A DNA stretch of 64,000 bases from Cytophagaceae bacterium (GCA_017984215.1 JAGOAA010000007.1:28662-92661); one strand, 5' to 3'; shown: positions 27,391 through 36,498, counted from the stretch's first letter. Numbers and translations: made by a program. Notes: generated from the sequence alone by a model not told the origin.

Positions 27391-29802
27391 TTAAAATACT
27401 TGATTCACTGTCACAATGAGCGAAGGTACCGATGGCCTGCTTGGACTTGTGGTTGCTGCTTTAAAGGCGATGTAGACTTGTGGGTTTGTTACGCTCCACA
27501 TTAATTCAACCTGATCACCAGCGGCTAGATTTTGAAAGAAGTTCCATGATGCGACTGTCGCAGCGGTATTTAATCCGCCGGATATAACAACCTCCGTTGC
27601 ACTCGCGGGTACATTGACACCATTCTTACGCAACCAAATTTTTACTAATTGAGCTGCTGTTCCCGCCGAGCGATCTAGTTGGGCCGAGAATTGAATGTTG
27701 TATATCCCTTCATTGATAAACCGCAACTGCGAATCATTCTGTACCGAAATTCCGGATGCAAAATCCGTATTACTTAGTTTCATGGCCACTGCTGAATCAG
27801 CTACCGCGGCGATTTGATTACTTAAATCATAAAAGCTACCATAGCTCGCTTGGCTGAATGCGCCTGTTCCATTTCCACGAACCATACCAGTCAGTGTACT
27901 CACGCCCGTCCCGCCGTTGGCTACGGAGATATTGCCTGTCAACTTGCTCGCTTGCATCGAAGCGATTTTTGCATCGGTTATATTCCCATCCACGATTTTC
28001 GTTGTCGTCACCGTGCTATCTGCCAAATTCGCAAATTTCACTGCATTAGTAGCTAGTCGGGGAGCGGCAGCCGTTCCCGTCAAATCTCCCGCTAATTGAA
28101 TTTTCCCTAAGGTCGTTGTCGTGGCATCTACCGTCGTTTGCGCGTCGATGTAGGTTTTGACAGCCCGTTGCGTGGGATACAAGGTATCACTCGGTGCAGT
28201 TGCCCCCAAATTAATTGCTGTACTGCGGTTCGCAACATTTTCTTTCAGCGCTAAGCCCGGAACGCTAGGGGATGTGGCCGTGCCGGAAAGGTCTCCGGCT
28301 AATTGGATTTTACCCAATACATTGGTCGATGCGTTCGGTGTTGTTTGCGCATCGATGTAGGTCTTTACCGCCTTTTGTGAGGGATATAAGGTGTCGCTGG
28401 CTGCTAAGGCGCCTAGGTTCGCTGCAATGGATTTGTTTGATAGGTTTTCCTTCAAGACCAAAGCCGGAACAGTGGGTGCGGAGGCGGTTCCGGAAAGATC
28501 TCCCGCAAGCTGTACTTTTCCTTGGATCAAGGTTGTTGCCTCCGGTGTCGTTTGTGCGTCCACGTAGGTCTTAACCGCATTTTGCGTAGGATAAAGTGTT
28601 GTACTATTGCCTAAGTTCAAATTGTCTGATTTGTTCGCCAGGTTTTCCTTTAATGCCAAAGCGGGTACGGTGGGAGCGGAGGCGGTTCCTGAAAGGTCTC
28701 CCGCTAGCTGCACTTTTCCTTGGATCAAGGTTGTTGCTTCCGGCGTTGTTTGCGCGTCGATGTAGGTTTTGACCGCTTTTTGAGTCGGGAATAATACATC
28801 ACTGGGATTGGTTGACCCTAGATTCGCGGCGGTACTTTTGTTGGCCGTGTTCTCTTTGGTTGTTAAAGCGGGAACCGTAGGAGCAAAGAATGTTCCGGAT
28901 AAATCTCCTGCCAAAATAAGTTTACCTGCAATGCTCGTTGTGGCATTCGGTGTTGTTTGTGCATCTACATAAGCTTTCACGGCGCGTTGGCTTGGATAAA
29001 GTCCATCCCTTGCATTAGCACCACCTAGGTTTGTATCCGGCGATTTGTTTTGCAACCTTTCGTAAGTAAAATTCAAATTTGTAATGACCCCATTCACCTC
29101 ATTCGCTTGCGTGACTAATTGATCTAAACGACGATTTTGTACATCGTTCATGACATTGATGTCGGTGATCGATTGGTTAATCACAGCTACCTGGGATGTG
29201 GTTTGTAAATTGGCCGATTGGATTCCTTGAATATCCTGTTTGTTTTTGAGGATATCGGCTTTGATCGGGTCTAAGTCCTTTTTAGAAACCACTTGAATAT
29301 CATCGGTAAATTGAGATAATTTCGTGGGAGCGGAACGAACATTTTGGTAGTCGACACTTTCCGCATATAAGGCATAGGCGGAATAATTCAGGGTTTGCGT
29401 GCTAACCTGCGTGAATGTTTTGCCTTGGTCAAAGCTCACGTCGACCTTCAGTTTCTTTGGATTTGCATCCCAGATGACAGCATCGAATTTCGCGTATTTG
29501 CCCGCTGTGCTCATGCCTTGGGTGGCAGCCGTATTTCCCGTTCCAATATTCACGTTGACTAGGCCGTAGGCATCCGTCTTCGTGCATTGAACCTCTTGGT
29601 AATCCAAAAGGCCATTTTTGTCTTGTAAACTGAATTTGATGCACACGTCACTCGAGCCATAAGGAAGGTTGGAAATGGTATTTCCAGGAACATCCAAAGG
29701 GTTCGGATTGAGAATGACGGCTTGGTAATTCAATGTTTTGGTCTGTGCCAAACTGCTAAATGCTAGCAATGACACAAATGCGATGCGTATATAGGTCAAC
29801 AT
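27391..29802 (-). CDS. Fibre-like repeat protein with signal peptide and C-terminal jelly-roll-like domain
   Basis: 803 residues with a signal peptide (cleavage near SSLAQTKTL). The first 130 residues (LNYQAVILNPN, CIKFSLQDKNG, LNYSAYALYAESV) are a domain common at the start of Bacteroidota surface proteins. A coiled-coil-like stretch (about 165-250) leads to five tandem units of about 65 residues, each with NLG, LYPTQKAVKTYIDAQTT and GKIQLAGDLSGTA-APTVPAL-KEN. The last 130 residues (QNDSQLRFINEGIYNIQFSA, QLVKIWLRKNGVNVPASATE) resemble a C1q/TNF-like jelly roll, as seen in phage tail-fibre heads. The layout suggests a trimeric stalk-and-head adhesin. It lies 8 nt after the gene at 29811. Confidence 0.75.
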   Translation of the reverse strand: MLTYIRIAFVSLLAFSSLAQTKTLNYQAVILNPNPLDVPGNTISNLPYGSSDVCIKFSLQDKNGLLDYQEVQCTKTDAYGLVNVNIGTGNTAATQGMSTAGKYAKFDAVIWDANPKKLKVDVSFDQGKTFTQVSTQTLNYSAYALYAESVDYQNVRSAPTKLSQFTDDIQVVSKKDLDPIKADILKNKQDIQGIQSANLQTTSQVAVINQSITDINVMNDVQNRRLDQLVTQANEVNGVITNLNFTYERLQNKSPDTNLGGANARDGLYPSQRAVKAYVDAQTTPNATTSIAGKLILAGDLSGTFFAPTVPALTTKENTANKSTAANLGSTNPSDVLFPTQKAVKTYIDAQTTPEATTLIQGKVQLAGDLSGTASAPTVPALALKENLANKSDNLNLGNSTTLYPTQNAVKTYVDAQTTPEATTLIQGKVQLAGDLSGTASAPTVPALVLKENLSNKSIAANLGALAASDTLYPSQKAVKTYIDAQTTPNASTNVLGKIQLAGDLSGTATSPSVPGLALKENVANRSTAINLGATAPSDTLYPTQRAVKTYIDAQTTVDATTTTLGKIQLAGDLTGTAAAPRLATNAVKFANLADSTVTTTKIVDGNITDAKIASMQASKLTGNISVANGGTGVSTLTGMVRGNGTGAFSQASYGSFYDLSNQIAAVADSAVAMKLSNTDFASGISVQNDSQLRFINEGIYNIQFSAQLDRSAGTAAQLVKIWLRKNGVNVPASATEVVISGGLNTAATVASWNFFQNLAAGDQVELMWSVTNPQVYIAFKAATTSPSRPSVPSLIVTVNQVF
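28062..29052 (-). repeat. Five tandem coding repeats of about 198 nt
   Basis: Five in-frame units of about 65 codons lie inside the fibre-like gene. Units two and three are nearly identical over the segment coding for PEATTLIQGKVQLAGDLSG, showing recent unit duplication; the outer units are more diverged. Confidence 0.8.
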
Positions 29803-29810
29803 AGGAATGC

Positions 29811-30470
29811 TTATGGATTGATTTTAACGCCCAACGAAAAGGTTGTTGGGATAATGCGTAAATGATTCACCGGATAATCGGGTTCTTTCACGGAGCTTAA
29901 GTATTGGTATTTGACAAAGCCGCTCACAAACTTACTGAGGTGATGTACGAGTGAGATGGAATAACCCCCATAGATTCGAATCTTTGAAAATTGCGGTTGG
30001 TCGTCTAAGGGCATGTATTGGTTAGCGATATACTGATTCCCATTCCACATTTTTGCCACGGAAACGATGCCTTTGATATCCAAGGAAATGGCTTGATTGA
30101 TCGGGATTTCGGGTCCAATTTCGCCGATAATTCCTAAGTGGTCTGCCTGGTAACTCAAGGCGATACCTTGTGTATTTCCGACGCTGTTGTATTGATTGTA
30201 GGTGAAACCAAAGGCGTATTTGATCGTGGGCACGTAGAGCGGATTGTCATCTTTGTCGAACGCACCAAATAGCTTGGATACTTTCCACAACACGTTTTCA
30301 CGTTTCAGTTGGACATGTAGGCCGGTTGCGGGTTTCAGGTAGTCGACGATGGCGCCGTTGAGATTTTGATACTGGTATTCGGTGGAGTTACCGCCCACTT
30401 CGAACACAAGTTCTTGAGCGTTTGCTTGATTGAGCACGAGGCAAGCAAGCAAGAGAAATAGTATGCGCAT
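29811..30470 (-). CDS. Putative outer-membrane beta-barrel protein paired with the fibre-like protein
   Basis: 219 residues with a signal peptide (LLLACLVLNQANAQ). The rest is amphipathic beta strands with many aromatic residues (YAFGFTYNQYNS, GIALSYQADHLG, SGFVKYQYLSS) ending FSLGVKINP, as in a small outer-membrane barrel. The fibre-like gene follows after 8 nt, so they form one operon. By analogy with T9SS PorP/SprF partners encoded next to repetitive surface proteins, it could help to anchor or export the fibre; this is inference from pairing, not from a recognised motif. Confidence 0.55.
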   Translation of the reverse strand: MRILFLLLACLVLNQANAQELVFEVGGNSTEYQYQNLNGAIVDYLKPATGLHVQLKRENVLWKVSKLFGAFDKDDNPLYVPTIKYAFGFTYNQYNSVGNTQGIALSYQADHLGIIGEIGPEIPINQAISLDIKGIVSVAKMWNGNQYIANQYMPLDDQPQFSKIRIYGGYSISLVHHLSKFVSGFVKYQYLSSVKEPDYPVNHLRIIPTTFSLGVKINP

Positions 30471-30518
30471 GAATGTGTTATAACGTTTTACGAAGATACA
30501 AAAATCTGTGAGCTTCGT

Positions 30519-31748
30519 TTATACACCCGCGTTTTTTCCCGCGATGTATCCTGTTGTCCAGGCAGCTTGAAAATTGAAGCCTCCCGTGATGCCGTCGATG
30601 TCGGTCACTTCACCCGCAAAATACAATCCAGGAACGAGTTTAGATTCCATGGATTTGACGTCAATTTCTTGGAGGTCAATGCCACCTGCGGTCACAAATT
30701 CCTCTTTAAAGGTCGTTTTTCCTTGTACTTCGTAGCGGTCGTTGATGAGTGTATTGATGAGTTTGTTGGCATGTTTGCCTACTAGATCTTGCCAACGGGT
30801 TTCGGGCTTGATTTCGTTTTTTTCCAATAGGTATATCCACAATCGATTGGGAATCGGGAAGGGATTGTGGTTTTGAAGCATTTTGGCTCCATGATTTTTT
30901 TGGATGGACGTGCATGTTGCTCGGAGGGCTTCCTCTTTCACCTCGTCGAGCCAATTCACCAAGATCGAACAACAGTAGTCCTTTTCGGCTAAGATGCGCG
31001 CACCCCAGGCGGAGAGCTGAAGTATAGCGGGTCCACTCATGCCCCAGTGGGTGACGAGTAAAGGCCCGATGCCCACGAGTTTTTGCCCTTCAATGCGCAC
31101 CCGAGCATGTTCGACGACCACGCCCATCAAGGCTTTGATGGGTTCTTTCGGCATGTTGAAGGTAAATAGCGAGGGTACAGGCGGGATGATGTTATGCCCA
31201 AAGGATTCAATGGCTGCAAACCAGGTGGATTTCGGTTGGCCCCCCACCGTAATAATCACCCTGTCCGCGACATGTTTACCCTGATTCGTTTCGATTTCAA
31301 AGCCTTTGTCGGTTTTTCGGATGCTTTCCACGGAATGACTCGTGTATAATTCAATCCCCAGTTTTCTAGCTTCTAGAAGGAAACAATCGATGATGCTTTG
31401 GGATTCGTTGGATAAAGGGAAAATGCAGTTATCGGGGTAGGTTTTCAGCGCTACACCACGCGATTCGAACCAGTTGACGGTATCCTGTGCGTTAAACGTT
31501 TCGAATGCTTTTCGTAGGAATTTCTCGCCGCGGGGGTAGTTTTCCGATAGTAAACGGCTGTTGAAGGTCGCATTCGTCACATTGCATCGTCCACCACCGG
31601 AAATTTTCACCTTGCCGAGGAACTTGCTTGTCTTTTCCAGGATGCATACATGTGCATCTGGGAAATGGGATTTGGCGGCAATGGCGGCAAAGAAGCCTGC
31701 TGCTCCTCCGCCGATGATGGTGATTTTCAAAGACGAGTGTTTTGACAA
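30519..31748 (-). CDS. HI0933/YhiN-family FAD-dependent oxidoreductase
   Basis: 409 residues. The N-terminal dinucleotide-binding motif IIGGGAAGFFAAIAAK is followed by GKVKISGGGRCNVTNA, the diagnostic HI0933 signature. Near the C-terminus are ELVTAGG-like FVTAGGIDLQEID and LYFAGEVTDIDGITGGFNFQAAWTTG, the second FAD contact. The family is widespread, cytoplasmic and of uncertain substrate. Length fits (about 400). It is 48 nt upstream in coordinate of nothing related; its own downstream neighbour on the minus strand is the outer-membrane pair. Confidence 0.9.
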   Translation of the reverse strand: MSKHSSLKITIIGGGAAGFFAAIAAKSHFPDAHVCILEKTSKFLGKVKISGGGRCNVTNATFNSRLLSENYPRGEKFLRKAFETFNAQDTVNWFESRGVALKTYPDNCIFPLSNESQSIIDCFLLEARKLGIELYTSHSVESIRKTDKGFEIETNQGKHVADRVIITVGGQPKSTWFAAIESFGHNIIPPVPSLFTFNMPKEPIKALMGVVVEHARVRIEGQKLVGIGPLLVTHWGMSGPAILQLSAWGARILAEKDYCCSILVNWLDEVKEEALRATCTSIQKNHGAKMLQNHNPFPIPNRLWIYLLEKNEIKPETRWQDLVGKHANKLINTLINDRYEVQGKTTFKEEFVTAGGIDLQEIDVKSMESKLVPGLYFAGEVTDIDGITGGFNFQAAWTTGYIAGKNAGV

Positions 31749-31806
31749 AATTAAGACAAATATTTCATGGACAAACCTATTTGTCAGCCGGTTTTATGAA
31801 TTTTAG

Positions 31807-32004
31807 TTACTTGTATCGACTCGCATCAATAACTAAACACAAGCCTGCCTGGAAGACAATCAGTGCACCTGTGCCATACCAAAACCAATCACCACCTTGC
31901 ATTTTGGTCATGCCGGCATCGATAGCTAAGGAAAGTCCACTTCCGGTGAGGATAAGGCCGCTAGTCGCTTGAAGGACCCAACGGGTCGTAGATTTTTGTT
32001 TCAT
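31807..32004 (-). CDS. Small two-helix membrane protein
   Basis: 65 residues with two hydrophobic segments (VLQATSGLILTGSGLSLAI and WYGTGALIVFQAGLCLVI) joined by a short loop (AGMTKMQGGDWF). The stop of the xylanase gene and this start overlap by 4 nt, showing translational coupling. No family recognised. Confidence 0.6.
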   Translation of the reverse strand: MKQKSTTRWVLQATSGLILTGSGLSLAIDAGMTKMQGGDWFWYGTGALIVFQAGLCLVIDASRYK

Positions 32005-33014
32005 GGGTGTAAAAGGTTTGAATAAACGGGTTTTCGATTGTACTGATCGTCAAATAGGAGTGGATATTCTTTGGGTCTTTTAAAGTACCCGCGTAACCAA
32101 GTATCGCGGTCACTTACGTTCCAAAAGGTAATGCCATATTGTTGTTGCTTGGGTATGGCACGGTAGGCATTAAAAACAAGATTAAATTTTTGCATTTGTG
32201 CCTCCTTCGCAGCTTCGTTATACACAAACGTTGAGTCGTTTTTGGGATTCACAGCAACATCTAATTCCGAAAAATGGATCGCAAGTCCCGTCGCGGTGGA
32301 TTGCTCGATGACCCGACGAATATCTTCATTTTTTGCATTGATATTGATGTGCATTTGTAGCCCAAGTCCGTGAATGGGGATTTGGCGCGTTTGTAAGTCT
32401 TTGACCAGGTTCAAGATAGCTTCCATTTTTTTGGGCTTGCCATCTTGTCCATAATCATTGTAAAACAAAAGGGCGTTCGGGTCGGCTTCATGCGCCCATT
32501 GGAAACTTTTGGCGATGTAATCGGGGATATTTTTTGACCAAATGGATGGCCTCAAACTGCCATCGTCTAAAAATGCTTCATTCACGACATCCCAACCACT
32601 TACTTGGCCTTGGTAATGTTTGGCAACGGTTTGGATATGATTTTTTAGCATGTTTTCCCATGCCTTCGCATCGCCCGTAAAATCATTCATCCATTTGGGA
32701 GCCTGATTATGCCAAACCAAGGTATGGCCATGCATGCGTTTATTGTTGTCGCGGGCAAACTGGATTAGCTCGTCTCCTTTGCTAAAATCGAAGCGGTCGG
32801 AATCCGGATGAATGAGCATCATTTTCATGTGATTTTCGGCGGTGATGCTGTTGAATTCGGATGTGGCTACGTTGCGATAGGCTTCATTTGTTGACAACAA
32901 TCTAGGGTTGACTGAAGCGCCGATGGGAAATGTATATTGGTCTTTGAGGTATCTGTCTTGGCTGTAGGCCATGTGGGTCAGACTCAATAGGAGGCAACAA
33001 AGAATGTTTTTCAT
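32001..33014 (-). CDS. GH10 endo-beta-1,4-xylanase
   Basis: 337 residues with a signal peptide (cleavage near AYSQD). The TIM-barrel GH10 signatures are clear: ITAENHMKM around residues 57-65, HGHTLVWHNQ, the acid/base WDVVNEA with Glu146, and the nucleophile in HFSELDV with Glu250. The enzyme cuts xylan chains in the periplasm or outside. It lacks a carbohydrate-binding module and a T9SS domain, so it is the catalytic domain alone. No SusC/SusD pair is near. It overlaps the small membrane protein start by 4 nt. Confidence 0.93.
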   Translation of the reverse strand: MKNILCCLLLSLTHMAYSQDRYLKDQYTFPIGASVNPRLLSTNEAYRNVATSEFNSITAENHMKMMLIHPDSDRFDFSKGDELIQFARDNNKRMHGHTLVWHNQAPKWMNDFTGDAKAWENMLKNHIQTVAKHYQGQVSGWDVVNEAFLDDGSLRPSIWSKNIPDYIAKSFQWAHEADPNALLFYNDYGQDGKPKKMEAILNLVKDLQTRQIPIHGLGLQMHININAKNEDIRRVIEQSTATGLAIHFSELDVAVNPKNDSTFVYNEAAKEAQMQKFNLVFNAYRAIPKQQQYGITFWNVSDRDTWLRGYFKRPKEYPLLFDDQYNRKPVYSNLLHP

Positions 33015-33109
33015 GTAAAAGAGGTTTTTGCAAGATAGCTAATATTGTCAATTCTCATGTCTGCTTTCCATCAATTCCATCGATGTGCCGCCGCTTCATT
33101 TGATCAAAA

Positions 33110-33149
33110 ATGTTCCTAAATCGGGTTTGGGAACATCTTGATTTAGGAA
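33110..33149. promoter_or_regulatory. Two overlapping, mutually exclusive hairpins upstream of a lipoprotein gene
   Basis: ATGTTCC (33110-33116) pairs with GGAACAT (33130-33136), and TTCCTAAATC (33113-33122) pairs perfectly over 10 bp with GATTTAGGAA (33140-33149). The two stems share TTCC and cannot form together. They lie 67-106 nt before the ATG at 33216. Either a switch-like leader or overlapping protein-binding dyads is possible. Confidence 0.4.
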
Positions 33150-33215
33150 GGCAACTTCATTGGTGTTGGAAAATCTTAGGTTCGCAAACTAATGTTTAAT
33201 CTTAAAAACAAAACA

Positions 33216-33758
33216 ATGAAAAAATTATTGATGATGGTCGCAGTAGCGACTGCGATGTTTGCCTGTGGCCAACAAAAAACGGATGCCGTTAAAACGGATG
33301 CTGCGGAAACAGATTCTTTGGGTGGAACCATGACAGGTTTGGATGAAAAGTCCAAAGCAGTTGAAGCACAAACGCAAGCTTATATTGATCAAGATACGGC
33401 CTATGCTGGGGATGCCATTGATGAGAATATTCGTATCTACTATCCCAATGATACTATTGTCGATGTGAAGGGCAAGCAAGCATTTTTGGCTGATTTTAAA
33501 GGCCAATACAAGAATTGGAAAAATGTTAAATTTGACCGACTTCGCGTGATTACCTTAAAATTAAATAACGGTGAAGTGTGGACAAATTTGTGGGGCGTAA
33601 TGATTGCAAAAGGTAGTTTTACTGGAAAAGATATCTTGATTCCAATTCATCGTGCCGTGATGTGGCAAAATGATAAAGTCGTTCGTGATATTCATTTATA
33701 CGATACCAAATTGATTATGGAAGAATTAGCGGCAAGAGATGCTGCTGAAAAGAAATAA
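33216..33758 (+). CDS. Lipoprotein with NTF2/SnoaL-like domain
   Basis: 180 residues. I start at the ATG at 33216 (MKKLLMMVAV) because the lipobox TAMFACG then sits at a normal distance; the ATG at 33192 adds eight residues. After a low-complexity linker rich in Thr, Asp and Ala, residues 45-170 look like a cone-shaped NTF2-like fold (QTQAYIDQDTAYAGDAIDEN, FLADFKGQYKNWKN, HRAVMWQNDKVVRDIHLYD). Such domains bind small molecules or act as enzymes; function unknown. A terminator follows. Confidence 0.65.
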   Translation: MKKLLMMVAVATAMFACGQQKTDAVKTDAAETDSLGGTMTGLDEKSKAVEAQTQAYIDQDTAYAGDAIDENIRIYYPNDTIVDVKGKQAFLADFKGQYKNWKNVKFDRLRVITLKLNNGEVWTNLWGVMIAKGSFTGKDILIPIHRAVMWQNDKVVRDIHLYDTKLIMEELAARDAAEKK

Positions 33759-33778
33759 GTGGGTTGATTTCATGAAGA

Positions 33779-33808
33779 AGGGGCGGACGATAGTTGGCCC
33801 CTTTTTTG
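33779..33808 (+). terminator. Intrinsic terminator after the NTF2-like lipoprotein gene
   Basis: GGGGC pairs with GCCCC around a 12-nt loop, extended by A-T pairs (AA before, TT after), and is followed by six T. Confidence 0.75.
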
Positions 33809-33908
33809 TTTTATTTAGACAGGCGGCCCGCTGGCTTTCAAGTTTCTGCCCCAATAATACCGCTATGTTAAATTTAGGTGGGTAAGGCTTTACTACCGAT
33901 TAAATGAT

Positions 33909-33916
33909 TAAATTTG
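33909..33916 (+). promoter_or_regulatory. Candidate Bacteroidota -7 element (TAnnTTTG)
   Basis: TAAATTTG matches the consensus exactly and lies 40 nt before the GT2 start at 33957. It is flanked by an 8-bp inverted repeat AGGCTTTA (33885-33892) and TAAAGCCT (33923-33930). No clear -33 TTTG at the normal spacing. Confidence 0.4.
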
Positions 33917-33956
33917 CTCCCCTAAAGCCTATATTGGTGGAATTTGATTCGATTTC

Positions 33957-34610
33957 ATGTCTAAGCATGTAAAGATTTCCGTGTTAATGGCGGTATACAA
34001 TACCGACTTTCAATTAACAAAAAGAGCCATAGATTCTGTTTTACAACAAGATTTTCAAGATTTTGAGCTAATCATCATCGACGATGGCAGTACCGAAAAT
34101 GACCGTAAAGCCTTGTTGGAGTACGTAGAAGCCCACGAAGAAAAAATCGTTTACATTCGGCATCGTAACCGCGGACAAGCGGAATCGATCAATCGGGGAA
34201 TATTGAATAGTGTGGGAGAATTTATCACGATTCTTGATAGTGATGATGCATACAAACCGTTCCATTTAAGTACCTGTTTGATGGAGGTGGAAAATGTGGA
34301 TTTAATTTGTTCGACGGCGGAGGCGGTGGTGGATTCTGTGGATGACTATTATGTTCCGGATAAAAATGACCTCACCAAAACAATCCATTTAGATGATGCG
34401 GTGCTTTTTGGAACCTTGTTTGGCCATCAAAAAGTGTTTAAAAGCATTGACTTCAAGGGTGGTTTTTCGGCTGATTCAGCCTTTTACGAACGTGCCGAGA
34501 TTCAGTTCAAAACGAAGAAGGTATTCCAACGATCCTACATCTATTACCGAAATAATCCGAACAGCACCTGTGCTTTATTGAAGGAACAACTCCTGTTGAA
34601 CGCCAATTAA
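33957..34610 (+). CDS. Glycosyltransferase family 2 (short, GT-A)
   Basis: 217 residues. Clear GT2 motifs: ISVLMAVYNTDFQLTKRAIDSVLQQ at the start, LIIIDDGSTEND at residues 37-48, NRGQAESINRGI, and ILDSDDAY near 93-100 as the metal-binding DXD. It lacks membrane segments. The TAA stop overlaps the next ATG (TAATG), and that gene also looks like a glycosyltransferase. The pair stands apart from the EPS locus and may decorate lipid A, a small glycan or proteins; substrate unknown. Confidence 0.85.
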   Translation: MSKHVKISVLMAVYNTDFQLTKRAIDSVLQQDFQDFELIIIDDGSTENDRKALLEYVEAHEEKIVYIRHRNRGQAESINRGILNSVGEFITILDSDDAYKPFHLSTCLMEVENVDLICSTAEAVVDSVDDYYVPDKNDLTKTIHLDDAVLFGTLFGHQKVFKSIDFKGGFSADSAFYERAEIQFKTKKVFQRSYIYYRNNPNSTCALLKEQLLLNAN

Positions 34611-35350
34611 TGAAGCCTCACCTTGTTTTAGCTTGTCACATTACCGGTGTGTACGATGTGAATCGGAATACGACCTTAGCCGATGATTCCTATGAACTTG
34701 TTCGGGCATGGGCGGAATCCGTCGCGGAAGCCAAGTTACAAGGGATTATTTTTCACAATAGTTTCTCCGAGGAAACCTGTGCACGTTATCAAAATGCGTA
34801 CATTTCCTTTGTTCGGATTACGTATAACCCGGCTTTTAATCCGAATGTCTACCGGTATTTTGTTTACCGAGACTTTTTAGCGCAATACAAAGATGAGATT
34901 CAGGGGGTATTTGTGACCGATGTGTCGGATGTGACCCTAGCTCAAAACCCTTTTATTCACCCGCTGTTTACCGCGAATCCTGTTGCCCTTTTCTGCGGGG
35001 ATGAACCGAAAACCTTGCACAATGAGTGGATGCTGGCGCATGCGGAGCATCTGCGTGGCCAAATTTCGGATTACAGCGCTTACGAAGAACGCTTTGCCTC
35101 CGAATCACTGTTGAATTGTGGTGTTTTTGGCGGAGCCTTTTCTGTGTTTTATGAATTTTTACAGCAATTGTGTGCCTTGCATTCAACCTACAATCATAGT
35201 AACACAACGGCATATACCGGCGACATGGGTGCCTTTAATTACCTGGCAAGAACCCGATTTAATGCTAATTTACAGCACGGGGCCCCCGTGAATACGATTT
35301 TTAAGGCTTATGAGAATGAGCGCATGGATTGTTGGTTTCGGCATAAATAA
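34610..35350 (+). CDS. Putative GT-A-like glycosyltransferase, unknown family
   Basis: 246 residues, no signal peptide. FVTDVSDVTLAQNPF near residues 102-116 resembles a DXD metal site with an adjacent strand, and LLNCGVFGG near 165 resembles the acceptor-side NxGxxxG of nucleotide-diphospho-sugar transferases. The N-terminal LVLACHITGVYDVNR is unlike common GT2 starts. Its translational coupling to the GT2 gene supports a shared pathway. Family assignment is by shape of motifs only. Confidence 0.5.
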   Translation: MKPHLVLACHITGVYDVNRNTTLADDSYELVRAWAESVAEAKLQGIIFHNSFSEETCARYQNAYISFVRITYNPAFNPNVYRYFVYRDFLAQYKDEIQGVFVTDVSDVTLAQNPFIHPLFTANPVALFCGDEPKTLHNEWMLAHAEHLRGQISDYSAYEERFASESLLNCGVFGGAFSVFYEFLQQLCALHSTYNHSNTTAYTGDMGAFNYLARTRFNANLQHGAPVNTIFKAYENERMDCWFRHK

Positions 35351-35352
35351 GT

Positions 35353-36498
35353 CTAATGATTTGCCTGATAAACCCTCAGAAAATTCCCGCCTAAAACCTT
35401 GCTAATATCTTTGTTCGAATAACCTCGTGCGATAAGTGCCTGGGTAAAAACAGGGTAATCCAATACTGTTTTTAATTGCTTTGGCGCGGAATTAATTCCA
35501 TCGAAATCTGAGCCTAATCCCACATGATCCACCCCAATAAGCTTGACGATGTGATCAAAATGCTTCATTAATTGCTCTAAATCTGGTTTAATGGCATCGC
35601 TTTCTGCTGCGTATTTATCTCCAATCAAGGTAAACGCATATTCCATTTGCATGCCTGCGCCAACTAATGAATCAATCTCAGAGCTATGCTTTTTACGAAA
35701 TTCTTCATCTTTTTGCCAAAAATCGAAATCCACAAAAGCCGAGTAAAAGTTCAAATGGATCACTCCGCCATTTTTTCCAATCGCTATAATTTGCTCATCT
35801 TTCAAGTTTCTAGATACGGCACAAACACTATAAGCGTTGCTATGAGAAGCTATAATTGGTTTCGTAGTTGTGTTTATTACATCCCAAAACGTCGCCTCAC
35901 CCACATGTGAAACATCTACTAACATGCCCAATTGGTTCATTTTTTTAACAACTTTTTTGCCAAAATCATTCAACCCTTTGTGTCCCTTAAAGCTGGGATT
36001 CTTTTCATCCGCATGTGAACTCGCCCAGCTCGGTGAATTGTTCCAAGTCAACGTCATATACTGCACTCCTCGGTTATAAAAGGTCTCTAATTTCTGTAGA
36101 TCATTCTCGATCATATGACCACCTTCCACTCCGAATTGCGCTACTAATTTTTGCTCTTTTAAGGCGCGCTGGATGTCTTTCCAGGTTTTAGCTATCACCA
36201 CCTTATCCGGATTTCTGGCTGCCACCGCATACAAACTGTCCATCTCCCGCATCGCCCACGCATATGGATTCGCTTTCTCCCCATCACACCAAACAGAAAA
36301 TAATTGATAATCCACACCGCCCTTTTTAAAACGGGCTAAATCCGAATGATTAATTCCTGTCAAATCCTGATCTAGTGAAACGTTCTTTTCGATACATGCG
36401 GTTAAACAGTCGTTGTGCGTGTCTACCAAAATGGAATTGAAATGGATATCCTGCGCGAATGTCGATGTGGAAATGAGAAGGAAGAATATGTATTTCAT
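35353..36498 (-). CDS. Membrane dipeptidase (peptidase family M19)
   Basis: 381 residues with a short signal peptide (FLLISTSTFAQDI). Renal-dipeptidase family signatures: VDTHNDCL with zinc ligands His28 and Asp30, FGVEGGHMI with the bridging Glu, DVSHVGEATFWD, ASHSNAYSVCAVSRN and the late GVDHVGLGSDFDG. Family members cleave dipeptides, including D-residue types, using two zinc ions in the periplasm or on the cell surface. It converges on the glycosyltransferase gene with only 2 nt between, and lies 2 nt after the gene at 36501. Confidence 0.9.
   Translation of the reverse strand: MKYIFFLLISTSTFAQDIHFNSILVDTHNDCLTACIEKNVSLDQDLTGINHSDLARFKKGGVDYQLFSVWCDGEKANPYAWAMREMDSLYAVAARNPDKVVIAKTWKDIQRALKEQKLVAQFGVEGGHMIENDLQKLETFYNRGVQYMTLTWNNSPSWASSHADEKNPSFKGHKGLNDFGKKVVKKMNQLGMLVDVSHVGEATFWDVINTTTKPIIASHSNAYSVCAVSRNLKDEQIIAIGKNGGVIHLNFYSAFVDFDFWQKDEEFRKKHSSEIDSLVGAGMQMEYAFTLIGDKYAAESDAIKPDLEQLMKHFDHIVKLIGVDHVGLGSDFDGINSAPKQLKTVLDYPVFTQALIARGYSNKDISKVLGGNFLRVYQANH

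Noticed and set aside
27850..28574. Several plus-strand frames opposite the fibre-like gene
   Set aside because: They mirror the tandem repeats on the minus strand and have no protein-like composition.
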